This document shows positions 8,405 to 16,402 of a DNA stretch of 64,000 nt, in pieces. The position numbers were made by a program, and so were the translations under genes. Below the pieces are notes generated by a model. That model was not told the DNA's origin. It was given only the letters and a program-made list of their open reading frames with translations, and did no database searches. Origin of the DNA: Oscillibacter valericigenes (GTDB lineage: Bacteria > Bacillota > Clostridia > Oscillospirales > Oscillospiraceae); contig NZ_JAFBIQ010000001.1 of NCBI RefSeq assembly GCF_021531315.1, positions 186,001 through 250,000 on the forward strand, in the 5' to 3' direction. Positions within the stretch are counted from its first letter, which is position 1. The number at the start of each line of letters is the position of its first letter.

Positions 8405-11400
8405 CGCGGCTCCCTCCTTCCTCAATCGTTTGGTCGATGTGCTCCCAGAGCTGCTCTGCTCCGGTCGCGCGGATGTATTCGATGCGGTCGCCGCCGCAGC
8501 CGTTTTCAAAGTGGCAGGCTGGCGCGAACTCGCAGTAAGTGCAGGCGCTGTCCTGCTCGCTGCGCGCCCATGGGTCGGCGTCAATGTTGCCTGCGGAAAG
8601 CTCGCGCACCATGCGCCGCAGCTGCTCCTCGACATACAGCCCCAGCTTGCCAAGCTGTGCGCTCGTGGCGATGCTGCCGGCGATCTCCGTCTCTCCGTCT
8701 TTGCTCTTTTTCACGCGCACCGGGAGATAGCACGGCGCTTCCAGCGCACTGTGCTCCATCGCGTGCAGCACGGCGGGATCGTTCAGCACCAGTCCGCTGC
8801 GCTGCAGCTCCTTGTGCATCGCGTGCTCGACCTCTTCATCCGAGGCGCTGCGCGGCAAATTCAGCAGCTTTTCCCGCGCAGGGAGATAAAGAACGCCCGC
8901 AGGCTCGATGGGATGGCCGCCGAAGAGCGCGCCGCCCTTGTCACGCAGGGCAAAGAGGTAGAGCAGCATTTGCAGCCCCAGCCCGTAGCGCAGCTCGGCA
9001 AGGTCAAAGCGCTTTGCACCGGTCTTGTAGTCCACCACGCGCAGATACAGCTTACCGTCCTTGAGCCAGCCGTCCACGCGATCGACCTTGCCGACCACGC
9101 GCAGCTCCTCCCCTGCCTCGCGGATGGTCACGGCGGGGAGCTGTCCGTCCGCGCCGAAGGCCAGCTCGAAGGCCAGCGGCTCGAAATCGGAGTCGGCAAG
9201 CTCCGCCACGGTCGAATCCATGATGCGGTAGACCGACGCGCACAGCCGCCGGAAGAGATAGCGGAAGCGCGCGTTCTTCTCGTCAAGGTCGGGCAGGTTT
9301 TTCTCGATATAATCCTCAATGGCGCGCCGCACGAGCGCGTGCAGCGCCGGACGGTCGAGCGTTTTAAGTCCCCTGCGCTCCGTGGCCGCGCGGAGCGTGT
9401 GCTCCATCACGTCGTGGACAAAGGTGCCGACCTGCGGCGCGTCAAAGCCCGCGGTCGTGCGCTCCTTCGCGCGCAGACCGTACTGCATAAAGTAGGCGAA
9501 ATGGCAGCTTCTTGCCTTGTCCATGCGCGAGGCGCTGAGCGTGATGCTGCGCCCGTAGAGCGTGTGGACTGCCTCACGCGAGAGCCGCCCGCGCGTGTAG
9601 CGCGAGGCGTCGCGCATGGCGGCAAGCGCCGCGTCAAAATCGCCGCGCTGCTCAAGATAGCGCCACACCGCCCCGCCGATGTGCGCGCCGGCATAGTCGA
9701 GCGCACCGCTTTTTGTTGTAAGGTGATATGCCTTGTCAGCATCTTCTGTTTCGATCTTCACCGTCGGGCAGAGCGTCTGCACACGCCCGACGACAAAGCT
9801 CGGACGCAGCTCGGCTCCCGCGTTATCAAAGCGCGGATAGGAAATGTAGAGCCGGTCGGTCGGCTGGGCGAGCGCGGCGTAGAGATTTTGCAGCTCCAGC
9901 CGGAACTGTGCCATACCGTAAGGCGCAAGGCGCACATCGAGCGCTTCGAGCGCCGCGCGGTCCTCGTCCTTCAGGATGCCGCTGCTGCCGCCCACGGCGG
10001 GCAGCACATGATCGTTTGCGCCCATGAGAAAGAGCACGCGCACGGCGTGGCGGTCGTTGCGCGTCATCTCGGCAAGGCTCACCTGATCGAGTGAAACGGG
10101 AATCGTGCCCACCGAATACTGTGTGAGCACCAGCCGCATCAGTCTTGCAAATTCCTCCGCGTCAAGGCTCGTGCCGCCGAGCATCTCCACAAACTGGTCG
10201 AGCACGCCACAAAGAACATTCCAAAGCTGCGCAAGCTCCTCCGCGCTCTGCGTTTCGCCGCGCTGCCAGAGCGTCTCCGTCTGCCACTGCAGCTGCTCGG
10301 GCAGCGCTATCTCGGTCAGATAATTATAAAGCGTTTCTACTTTACACCTAACCGTTCCGATGCCGCGCACGCCGTCGTAGAGGTGAGCGAGCGGCGCTCT
10401 CACCTTCTCCCGTGCGGCGTTCACCCGCGCAAGCGCTTCCTCGTGCTCCGCGCGCCACGGCACACCGTAGCCCTCGGGATGAGCCGTCCACGGGACGTCG
10501 CGCGTCCACATCGCGCCGCGAACATCCCACTTGATGGCGTAGTTTTCCAGCAGGTCGCACTCCTCCGCTTCAAGCCCCGCAAGGCCGGTCTTGAGGCAGC
10601 GGAACACATCCTCGTATTCAAAGCCGCCGCTCACCGCGTCGAGCGCGCCGAGCAGGAGCGAGGGCATGTTGCGGCGCAGAATGTCGCTGCGCCGCGCGCA
10701 GTAGAGCGGGATGCCGCAGCGCGCGAACACCGTGCGCAGCATCGGCTCCGCCGCGTCCATATCGCGCGAGGTCACGGTGATGTCGCGGTAGCGATAGCCC
10801 TCCGAGTGCACAAGGCGCAGGATCTCCGCGGCGATCCACTCCGCCTCGGCATAGGAGGTGGACGCCTCGTACAGCCGCAGCTGCTCCGTCGGCGCGTCTC
10901 GGCGGACATTTCCGCCGAAAAAGTGCTTTTCCAAATGCTCCAGCGCATCGCACGGCTCACCGCCGTGCAACACCTCCTCCGCGCAGGACACGCCCGCATC
11001 CCGCGCGAGGTCATGGAGCTGTGCGCGCACGCGCAGACCTTCCGCAAAAAGCTCGCTGTCACTGCCGTCGCCGAGCAGCGTCACCGTGACGCTCTTCGCG
11101 CGGCGCAGCAGGATGCGCAAAATATTCCTCTCGCGCCCCGTAAAGTAGGAAAAGCCGTCGAGAAAAATGTCCTTATCGTCTGCGTAGCCGGACGCGGCAA
11201 GATTTTCCTCCAGCTTTTCCAGCCTGTCGCGCGCGTCGCGCCCGTCCTCGTGGAGCTTGGCAAGGTAGGCACCGTAGAGCAGCGCTACATCGCGCAGGCG
11301 CTCGCCGCTCTCGCCCGCGATGTCCTCGGCCTTCTCTGCCAAGGTCTCCGGTGCGACGGCGTAGGCCTGCAATTCCTCGATGAGCGCGAGCAGGCTTTCC

Positions 11401-11744
11401 AAAAAGGCCGCGCGCTGCGAGGGACGGCGATAGACACGCAGGCTCGGCGCGAGCGACACCAACACCCGCTGGAGCAGCAGAAGCTTTCCGCCGTTATCAA
11501 GCGTCACTTCCGCCGCGCCACCGGTGAGCGTGAGCACGCGCGAGGCAAGCAGCTTGAAGGTCAACACCTCCGCATGGCGGCTCGCAGTCGGGCCGCAGGC
11601 GCGGCACACATCTACCTCCGCAACATGCGAGGCGTGCTCCGGCACGAGCAGAATCTGCTTTGACGCGTCGCCCAGTGCGCGGATCTCGTCGAGCACCCGC
11701 GCGGATTTGCCCGTTCGGGCACGGCCGAGCAGAATACGCAGCAT
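8397..11744 (-). CDS. addB: ATP-dependent nuclease subunit B (AddB)
   Basis: Second subunit of the AddAB end-resection complex. The protein is 1,115 residues. The N-terminus carries a Walker A, GRARTGKS (residues 7-14). The C-terminal nuclease has VVDYKTGAKRFDL. Four cysteines (C747, C1068, C1071, C1077; the last three as CTYCEFAPAC) match the 4Fe-4S cluster known to staple the AddB nuclease domain. Everything expected for an active subunit is present. It is the first gene of the addB-addA operon, with its own promoter about 30 bases upstream. Confidence 0.97.
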   Translation of the reverse strand: MLRILLGRARTGKSARVLDEIRALGDASKQILLVPEHASHVAEVDVCRACGPTASRHAEVLTFKLLASRVLTLTGGAAEVTLDNGGKLLLLQRVLVSLAPSLRVYRRPSQRAAFLESLLALIEELQAYAVAPETLAEKAEDIAGESGERLRDVALLYGAYLAKLHEDGRDARDRLEKLEENLAASGYADDKDIFLDGFSYFTGRERNILRILLRRAKSVTVTLLGDGSDSELFAEGLRVRAQLHDLARDAGVSCAEEVLHGGEPCDALEHLEKHFFGGNVRRDAPTEQLRLYEASTSYAEAEWIAAEILRLVHSEGYRYRDITVTSRDMDAAEPMLRTVFARCGIPLYCARRSDILRRNMPSLLLGALDAVSGGFEYEDVFRCLKTGLAGLEAEECDLLENYAIKWDVRGAMWTRDVPWTAHPEGYGVPWRAEHEEALARVNAAREKVRAPLAHLYDGVRGIGTVRCKVETLYNYLTEIALPEQLQWQTETLWQRGETQSAEELAQLWNVLCGVLDQFVEMLGGTSLDAEEFARLMRLVLTQYSVGTIPVSLDQVSLAEMTRNDRHAVRVLFLMGANDHVLPAVGGSSGILKDEDRAALEALDVRLAPYGMAQFRLELQNLYAALAQPTDRLYISYPRFDNAGAELRPSFVVGRVQTLCPTVKIETEDADKAYHLTTKSGALDYAGAHIGGAVWRYLEQRGDFDAALAAMRDASRYTRGRLSREAVHTLYGRSITLSASRMDKARSCHFAYFMQYGLRAKERTTAGFDAPQVGTFVHDVMEHTLRAATERRGLKTLDRPALHALVRRAIEDYIEKNLPDLDEKNARFRYLFRRLCASVYRIMDSTVAELADSDFEPLAFELAFGADGQLPAVTIREAGEELRVVGKVDRVDGWLKDGKLYLRVVDYKTGAKRFDLAELRYGLGLQMLLYLFALRDKGGALFGGHPIEPAGVLYLPAREKLLNLPRSASDEEVEHAMHKELQRSGLVLNDPAVLHAMEHSALEAPCYLPVRVKKSKDGETEIAGSIATSAQLGKLGLYVEEQLRRMVRELSAGNIDADPWARSEQDSACTYCEFAPACHFENGCGGDRIEYIRATGAEQLWEHIDQTIEEGGSRDG

Positions 11745-11774
11745 GACCGTCGCCCCCTTTCCCCGTTTTTTCTG

Positions 11775-11803
11775 ATTTTACCATCTTTTTCGCCGTTCGA
11801 CAA
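11775..11803 (-). promoter_or_regulatory. Promoter of addB-addA
   Basis: Minus strand -35 TTGTCG (11798-11803), 17 bases, -10 TAAAAT (11775-11780). The divergent marR promoter begins about 50 bases away. Confidence 0.6.
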
Positions 11804-11851
11804 CAGGAGAAATCCCACGATACTTCTTTGGTACACGCGAAGCTTTTTTAC

Positions 11852-11880
11852 TTGACAATTCCTGCGCGTCGTGCTATCTT
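11852..11880 (+). promoter_or_regulatory. Promoter of marR-tauE
   Basis: Consensus -35 TTGACA (11852-11857), 17-base spacer, -10 TATCTT (11875-11880). A dyad begins four bases after the -10. Confidence 0.8.
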
Positions 11881-11883
11881 TAA

Positions 11884-11895
11884 TTCAATTTTGAA
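11884..11895. promoter_or_regulatory. Dyad TTCAATTTTGAA, candidate MarR operator
   Basis: Perfect 12-bp dyad (TTCAA-TT-TTGAA) at the expected transcription start. The half CAATTTTG is repeated directly at 11901-11908. This is the usual position and style of a MarR autorepression site. Binding by the adjacent MarR protein is inference. Confidence 0.5.
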
Positions 11896-11933
11896 CAATC
11901 CAATTTTGTATAATTAAAAAAGGAGGACTTCAA

Positions 11934-12368
11934 ATGAACGCCAGCATGGAGTTTGCTCGCAAATTGGCACGGGCCTATGCCGCGGTCTGCAAGCCGCTGT
12001 GCCGTGAGCTGAAGCTGCCGCAAACGGCCTTTGACATTCTGATGTTCCTTGCCAACAACCCAAGCTATCAAACAGCAGGCGACATTGTAGAGATCCGGCG
12101 CATCAAGGCCAATCTCGTCTCTGTAAACGTCGATAAGCTCGTGCGCGAGGGGTATCTGCGGCGCGAAGCGGTCGAGGGCGACCGCCGAAAGACCCTGCTC
12201 GTCTGCACCGAGCAGGCGCAGCCGGTCATCGTGCGGGGGCGCGCGGTCCAATCCGCTTTTTTTGAGCGCCTCTTCGCCCACACGGACGATGAAATGCGCG
12301 CAAGCTTTTTCAAAACGCTCGCGATCATGGATGCCGATCTCGATGCAATGTTAGAAAAGGAGTCCTGA
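11934..12368 (+). CDS. MarR-family transcriptional regulator
   Basis: A 144-residue winged-helix regulator of the MarR type. The recognition region is TAGDIVEIRRIKANLVSVNV. The wing follows with LVREGYLRREAVEGDRRKTLL, which is the diagnostic D-x-R segment of MarR proteins. The C-terminal helices for dimerisation are present. A strong AGGAGG precedes the ATG. It is transcribed with the TauE/SafE exporter gene, which starts one base after its stop codon, so it probably controls that exporter and itself through the dyad at its start site. The ligand cannot be told from sequence. Confidence 0.88.
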   Translation: MNASMEFARKLARAYAAVCKPLCRELKLPQTAFDILMFLANNPSYQTAGDIVEIRRIKANLVSVNVDKLVREGYLRREAVEGDRRKTLLVCTEQAQPVIVRGRAVQSAFFERLFAHTDDEMRASFFKTLAIMDADLDAMLEKES

Positions 12369-12369
12369 A

Positions 12370-13146
12370 ATGGAATTTTTTACCACACTATGCGTCACCT
12401 TTTTTGCGGGCATGGGCGCGGGCCTCGGCACCGGCTTTGCCGGCATGAGCGCCGCGGCGGTCATCAGCCCCATGCTCATCACCTTTCTCGGCATGGATCC
12501 CTACATGGCCGTCGGTATTGCGCTCTCCTCCGATGTGCTGGCGAGCGCCGTATCCGCCTACACCTATGGAAAAAATAAAAATCTCGATATCCGCAACGGT
12601 CTCATTATGATGGCGAGCGTGCTGACCTTCACCGTGGTCGGCAGCTACATTGCAAGCCTTGTCCCCTCGGCCACGATGGGTGGATTCTCGGTCTTTATGA
12701 CCTTTCTGCTCGGCGTGAAGTTTATCGTCAAGCCCGTCATGACAACCAAGGAGGCCATGACAGGCGTAAGCGCGAAAAAGCGCGCCGTGCAGTCGGTCGT
12801 CTGCGGTGTGATGATCGGCTTTATCTGCGGCTTTGTCGGTGCGGGCGGCGGCATGATGATGCTGCTCATTCTGACCTCTGTGCTCGGCTACGAGCTCAAA
12901 ACCGCTGTCGGCACCAGCGTTTTTATCATGGCCTTCACCGCGTTCACCGGCGCACTCTCGCACTTTGCCATCGGCGGTGCGCCTGACCGGACGGTTTTTG
13001 TGCTGTGTGTGCTCTTCACCCTGCTTTGGGCGCGCATCGCTGCCGTATTCGCGAACCGCGCAACGCCCAAGACCCTCAACCGTGCGACCGGCGTGGTGCT
13101 CGTCGTTCTCGGCGCGGTCATTATGCTCTTCAAGCTTCCGGCATAG
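12370..13146 (+). CDS. TauE/SafE-family permease
   Basis: Integral membrane protein of the TauE/SafE (DUF81) family. Members export sulfite, organosulfonates or related anions. The protein is 258 residues with about eight hydrophobic segments. Two glycine-rich repeats are visible: FFAGMGAGLGTGFAGMSAA near the N-terminus and GFICGFVGAGGGMMMLLIL around residues 150-170. Such paired repeats are typical of the family. It starts one base after the marR stop codon and ends inside a strong bidirectional terminator. The substrate is not determinable. Sulfite or taurine-derived sulfonates are the family default. Confidence 0.85.
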   Translation: MEFFTTLCVTFFAGMGAGLGTGFAGMSAAAVISPMLITFLGMDPYMAVGIALSSDVLASAVSAYTYGKNKNLDIRNGLIMMASVLTFTVVGSYIASLVPSATMGGFSVFMTFLLGVKFIVKPVMTTKEAMTGVSAKKRAVQSVVCGVMIGFICGFVGAGGGMMMLLILTSVLGYELKTAVGTSVFIMAFTAFTGALSHFAIGGAPDRTVFVLCVLFTLLWARIAAVFANRATPKTLNRATGVVLVVLGAVIMLFKLPA

Positions 13147-13177
13147 GAAAAAGCCGCCCGCGGCGGCTTTTTCCTAT
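13143..13177. terminator. Bidirectional terminator between tauE and the spoIIR remnant
   Basis: Perfect 16-bp stem (13143-13158 with 13162-13177) with a three-base loop and runs of A and T on both sides. The stop codons of the two convergent frames lie inside the arms. Confidence 0.9.
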
Positions 13178-13380
13178 GAAAACATTTTTCCGACCAGCTC
13201 TGCAAAGAAGGAGCGGAATACGACCTCGCCCCCGCCGCCCTCGGCGGTGAGCACGCCGTCGCACAGCGGCTCGAAGGCCGCACCCCACCAGCTCAGCAGA
13301 AAATGTGGCTCCAATGCGCACCAAACGAGCGCGCAGAGCAGACCGACCGCAAGGGAAATTTCAAGCTTCGTGTATTTCAT
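13174..13380 (-). pseudogene. spoIIR: Internally deleted spoIIR-like remnant
   Basis: The 68-residue frame starts MKYTKLEISLAVGLLCALVW, a membrane anchor, then runs into SWWGAAFEPLC and GEVVFRSFFAELVGKMFS. Full SpoIIR proteins (about 200 residues, the forespore signal that triggers pro-sigma-E processing) have the same order of parts: an N-terminal anchor, a WWCVxFPPLC motif and an EVKFxxxEW tail. Here the roughly 110-130 residues between anchor and WW motif are absent, and the WWC cysteine is glycine. No ribosome site precedes the ATG, because the ispE terminator ends right before it. A TTG at 13440, overlapping the ispE stop, would give an 88-residue product read through that terminator. 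Assignment is from remembered family sequence and is moderate. It could instead be an unrelated small membrane protein. Confidence 0.5.
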
Positions 13381-13382
13381 CG

Positions 13383-13430
13383 AAAAAACCGTCCGTTTCA
13401 AGAAGTCATCTTGAGTATGGACGGTTTTTT
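13383..13430 (-). terminator. Terminator after ispE
   Basis: The 12-bp outer stem AAAAAACCGTCC / GGACGGTTTTTT encloses a second TCAAG / CTTGA stem. On the minus strand it ends in six T, directly upstream of the spoIIR-like frame. Confidence 0.85.
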
Positions 13431-13436
13431 CATTGT

Positions 13437-14297
13437 TCAAACAAATTCCGTACAGAAGGTCTGCAGGCGTTCGCTTTGCAGCGCCTCACAGGCTGCTCTG
13501 CACGCGCTCTCTTCGCGGAAGAGGCCGAACACCGCACTGCCGGAGCCTGTCATGGCGGCGCTCTCCGCGCCGTGGGCAAGCAATCCGCGCTTGATGGTCT
13601 CGATGCGTCCGCGCTGCTCCTCGCTCAGCACCTGCTCAAAGACATTTTTGACGCTTGCGCACATGGCCGCCGCGTCGTTTTTCTCGATGGCAGCGAGCAT
13701 CGCCGCCGTGTCGGGGCGGTCGGTGAGCGTCACGCCGTCCGCGCGGGCGAAGAGCGCGGGCGTGGAGATGGGAAAGTCCGGCTTGCAGACCGCGGCGAAG
13801 AGTCGCGGCGCGGCCCTGAGGACCGTCAGCACCTCTCCCCTGCCCTCGGCAAGCTGTGTGCCGCCGCGCACGCAGAACGGCACATCGCTGCCGACCGCCG
13901 CGCCGATGCGCTCCAACTCCTTGTCCATGAGCGCGGGGGCGGTCAGTTCACGCAGTGCGCGCAGCACAGCCGCGGCGTCCGCGCTGCCGCCTGCCATGCC
14001 CGCCTCGGAGGGAATGCGCTTGGTCAGCTCGATGCTCACACCAGCTATCTCGAGTCCCAGCGCCGCATAAAACACCCGCGCCGCCCTGACGGCAAGATTG
14101 TGCTCGTCGCAGGGAAGGTCCGCGCCCGTGACGCGGCAGGTGATGCCGCCGCGCTCAGTGAGCGTGACGCTTACATGGTCGCAGAGTGAAACGGTCTGCA
14201 TGACCATGCGCAGCTCATGGTAGCCGTCGGGGCGCCTGCCCAAAATATCCAGCGTCAGGTTAAGCTTGGCGTGAGCGGAAAGCGTCAGCGTCTTCAT
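13437..14297 (-). CDS. ispE: 4-diphosphocytidyl-2-C-methyl-D-erythritol kinase
   Basis: GHMP-family kinase of the non-mevalonate (MEP) isoprenoid pathway. It phosphorylates CDP-methylerythritol at the 2-hydroxyl. The protein is 286 residues. Family motifs are AHAKLNLTLDILGRRPDGYH at the N-terminus, the ATP-binding GHMP loop PSEAGMAGGSADAAAVLRAL, and MTGSGSAVFGLF near the C-terminus. The start at MKTLTLS is chosen because conservation begins there and because the ATG overlaps the upstream zinc-ribbon gene stop (ATGA). It ends in a clear terminator. Confidence 0.95.
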   Translation of the reverse strand: MKTLTLSAHAKLNLTLDILGRRPDGYHELRMVMQTVSLCDHVSVTLTERGGITCRVTGADLPCDEHNLAVRAARVFYAALGLEIAGVSIELTKRIPSEAGMAGGSADAAAVLRALRELTAPALMDKELERIGAAVGSDVPFCVRGGTQLAEGRGEVLTVLRAAPRLFAAVCKPDFPISTPALFARADGVTLTDRPDTAAMLAAIEKNDAAAMCASVKNVFEQVLSEEQRGRIETIKRGLLAHGAESAAMTGSGSAVFGLFREESACRAACEALQSERLQTFCTEFV

Positions 14298-14581
14298 CTT
14301 TTTTTCTTCTTGTGCTGAACCTTTTTCTTCTCCTCCGGCTCCGGCTCGTCGCCGAGCCACGCGCCGCAGTGCGGGCAATGCTTCGGATTACCGCGTCCGA
14401 GGCTCTCATGGCACTGCGGGCAGCGGTAGTACAGCCACCATACGAGGACGGACAGCAGCACCATAAACAGCCCCGCGAGCGCCACAAAGTCGCTCTTGAG
14501 GCCCCACGCGCCGATCGTTGCGACGATGCCGCCGCCGAAAAGGAAAATATCCTGCCATTTTCTGGCTGCTTTGTAGCTCAT
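14294..14581 (-). CDS. Small membrane protein with a zinc ribbon
   Basis: The 95-residue protein has two predicted hydrophobic segments (about residues 12-50, including FLFGGGIVATIGAWGL and LAGLFMVLLSVLVWWLYY). These are followed by a double-CxxC zinc ribbon (CPQCHESLGRGNPKHCPHC) and a lysine-rich tail. I do not recognise a named family beyond this architecture. It is translationally coupled to ispE by a four-base overlap. A GGAG site precedes its ATG. The function is unknown. Confidence 0.7.
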   Translation of the reverse strand: MSYKAARKWQDIFLFGGGIVATIGAWGLKSDFVALAGLFMVLLSVLVWWLYYRCPQCHESLGRGNPKHCPHCGAWLGDEPEPEEKKKVQHKKKKR

Positions 14582-14603
14582 AGCTCGCTCCTTGTCAAAA
14601 TCA

Positions 14604-14633
14604 GAAAAAGCGCCCGCCGCGGGGCGCTTTTTC
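14604..14633 (-). terminator. Terminator after the DUF1015 gene
   Basis: Twelve-base stem GAAAAAGCGCCC / GGGCGCTTTTTC ending in a T run on the minus strand, ten bases after the DUF1015 stop codon. Confidence 0.85.
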
Positions 14634-14643
14634 CGTTGTGTCT

Positions 14644-15927
14644 TTATCTGATCTTGCGGGCCTCGATGTAGTAGCGCTTATCCTGCGCATGACCCATCGA
14701 GAAGGTCTTGCGGGGCAGCACACCATCGGCCATAACGGTCTTGAAGAGCTGCTCCTTGCCCATCGCGGGCAGCAGGAAGCCCATGTTGCCCTCCTTGGAG
14801 CCGAGCTCGCGGGTGACCTCGTCACCGTGGATGTAGTCCACCTCGCCGCCGAACTTCTTGAGATACTCGTCGATGAACGCCTGAAGCGTGCCGACCGCGA
14901 GCTGCACCTTGGGGTCGGGAACAGTGATGAAATCGTCATGACCGGCCCAGCAAACCTCGATCACATGGCCCTCACCCTTGCCCTCGTGGGTGTTGGGGTA
15001 GAACTTCTTGAACTCCTCCATGAACTTCTCATGGTCCACGCCGAAGAGCACGCGGTGGATGGGCTCGAACTGCAGCGCATCGTCGTGGTTGTTGACGACC
15101 TCGACGAGGGCATAGCGGGCGGGCAGGGCAAGGTATTCCTCGGGCGTCTTGCCCTTCTTCTGCTCCTCATAGCAAGCCTTGGCGGTGGCGAGGGAGTGGT
15201 TGCCGTCGCCCACGGCGAAGAGCAGCGGAGCCACGCCGGACACGCCGTACTTGCTCTTCATCGCCTCGTCGGCGGTGAGACCGGTGAGGGCCTCGGCGAC
15301 TGCGTCGATCTGCGCGTCGGAGAGCTTGAAGCCCTTGATGTGACCGCCGTTCTCCATCAGGTCGAAGTCATAGACCTTCTCCATACCGCTCGCGGCGGCG
15401 GTCAGCGGCTCGATGACGGTCTTTGCGGGGTCATCGATGAGCAGCATGACATGGGGCAGCTCAATGGGTGCGTTGCGGCGCACGCGGGCGCGCGGGGGGA
15501 TGCGGTCGAGCACCGTACCCTCGGTGGCGCGGATCAGCGCGCCGGAGCCGGGGGTAAAGTCGTACTGATCGAGATCGACCATGCCGATCAGGCCGTGGCG
15601 GATCTTGCCGTCGCTCTGGCCGCGCTCGATGTAGATAAGGGAATCCTTGAGCGTTTCAAAGATATTCTCCTTGAGATACTTGTCCATCGAGGCGTTGATG
15701 TCGGCGATGAACTCATCGACATTGGGGGCCTTGAGGTTGGCCTCGGGCAGAATGAGGCGCAGGGTGGACGGCGCGTCGCCGACGGTCTTTTCCACGCGCT
15801 CCCAATACTCGGGCTCGGATGTGAACTGGTCGCAGGCAACGACGGCCCACTTCTCCATATCGACGCTCTTGTTGGGCAGCAGGATGTCGGCGGGATAGAA
15901 GCCGAGCTTAGCGAATTTTTCGTTCAT
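14644..15927 (-). CDS. DUF1015 family protein
   Basis: The 427-residue protein belongs to the DUF1015 family, whose biochemical role is not established. Typical stretches are VVACDQFTSEPEYWERVEKTV at the N-terminus, VMLLIDDPAKTVIEPL in the middle and LLFAVGDGNHSLATAKACYE, a strongly conserved family motif, further on. The start at MNEKFAKLGF has an AGGAGG upstream. The 35 extra open codons before it are not conserved. It is a single-gene unit with its own promoter and terminator. Confidence 0.88.
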   Translation of the reverse strand: MNEKFAKLGFYPADILLPNKSVDMEKWAVVACDQFTSEPEYWERVEKTVGDAPSTLRLILPEANLKAPNVDEFIADINASMDKYLKENIFETLKDSLIYIERGQSDGKIRHGLIGMVDLDQYDFTPGSGALIRATEGTVLDRIPPRARVRRNAPIELPHVMLLIDDPAKTVIEPLTAAASGMEKVYDFDLMENGGHIKGFKLSDAQIDAVAEALTGLTADEAMKSKYGVSGVAPLLFAVGDGNHSLATAKACYEEQKKGKTPEEYLALPARYALVEVVNNHDDALQFEPIHRVLFGVDHEKFMEEFKKFYPNTHEGKGEGHVIEVCWAGHDDFITVPDPKVQLAVGTLQAFIDEYLKKFGGEVDYIHGDEVTRELGSKEGNMGFLLPAMGKEQLFKTVMADGVLPRKTFSMGHAQDKRYYIEARKIR

Positions 15928-15997
15928 GGTTGTTTCCTCCTGATGTTTGTTGTTGAAACGGGGCGCCGCGCCCCTGACTCGCCATTGTATCAGATGA

Positions 15998-16027
15998 ATT
16001 ATACAATATCCCCACCGCAAAAAGCAA
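15998..16027 (-). promoter_or_regulatory. Promoter of the DUF1015 gene
   Basis: Minus strand -35 TTGCTT (16022-16027), 18-base spacer, consensus -10 TATAAT (15998-16003). Confidence 0.65.
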
Positions 16028-16151
16028 TCCATAGCGGCAAATTTTCACCAATCTTTTCTCCGCTTTTGCAAAAATTTTTAAGGGTGCATAGTTTTTTTCC
16101 ATTTGCAGACACTATGCTCGGCCAATCAAACACGATCAAGGAGGGAATCCC

Positions 16152-16370
16152 ATGCTCATGGACAAGATCGCCCTGACGCTCACCGTCATCGGCGCGCTCA
16201 ACTGGGGCAGCATCGGCATCTTCGGCTTTGACATCGTTGCCTTTCTCTGCGGCGGGCAGATGGGCACGGTCAGCCGCGTGATCTACACGCTCGTGGGGCT
16301 TGCCGGCGTGTGGTGCATCACGATGCTCTTCCGCGAGACGGAGCCGATCGAGGGCGAGGCGAAGACATAA
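16152..16370 (+). CDS. DUF378 family small membrane protein
   Basis: The 72-residue protein has two membrane segments and the DUF378 signature LTVIGALNWGSIGIFGFDIV, followed by VSRVIYTLVGLAGVWCI. These proteins are widespread small membrane proteins of unknown role. GGAGGG precedes the ATG. It stands alone on the plus strand between two minus-strand units and ends in a shared terminator. I found no convincing promoter. TTGCAA and TAGTTT spaced 17 bases around 16,065-16,095 is the best candidate. Confidence 0.85.
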   Translation: MLMDKIALTLTVIGALNWGSIGIFGFDIVAFLCGGQMGTVSRVIYTLVGLAGVWCITMLFRETEPIEGEAKT

Positions 16371-16372
16371 GG

Positions 16373-16402
16373 AAAAAAGAGGGCGGTTCAGCCCTCTTTT
16401 TC
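16373..16402. terminator. Bidirectional terminator between the DUF378 gene and rqcH
   Basis: AAAAAAGAGGGC (16373-16384) pairs with GCCCTCTTTTT (16391-16401). It serves both convergent genes. Confidence 0.85.
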
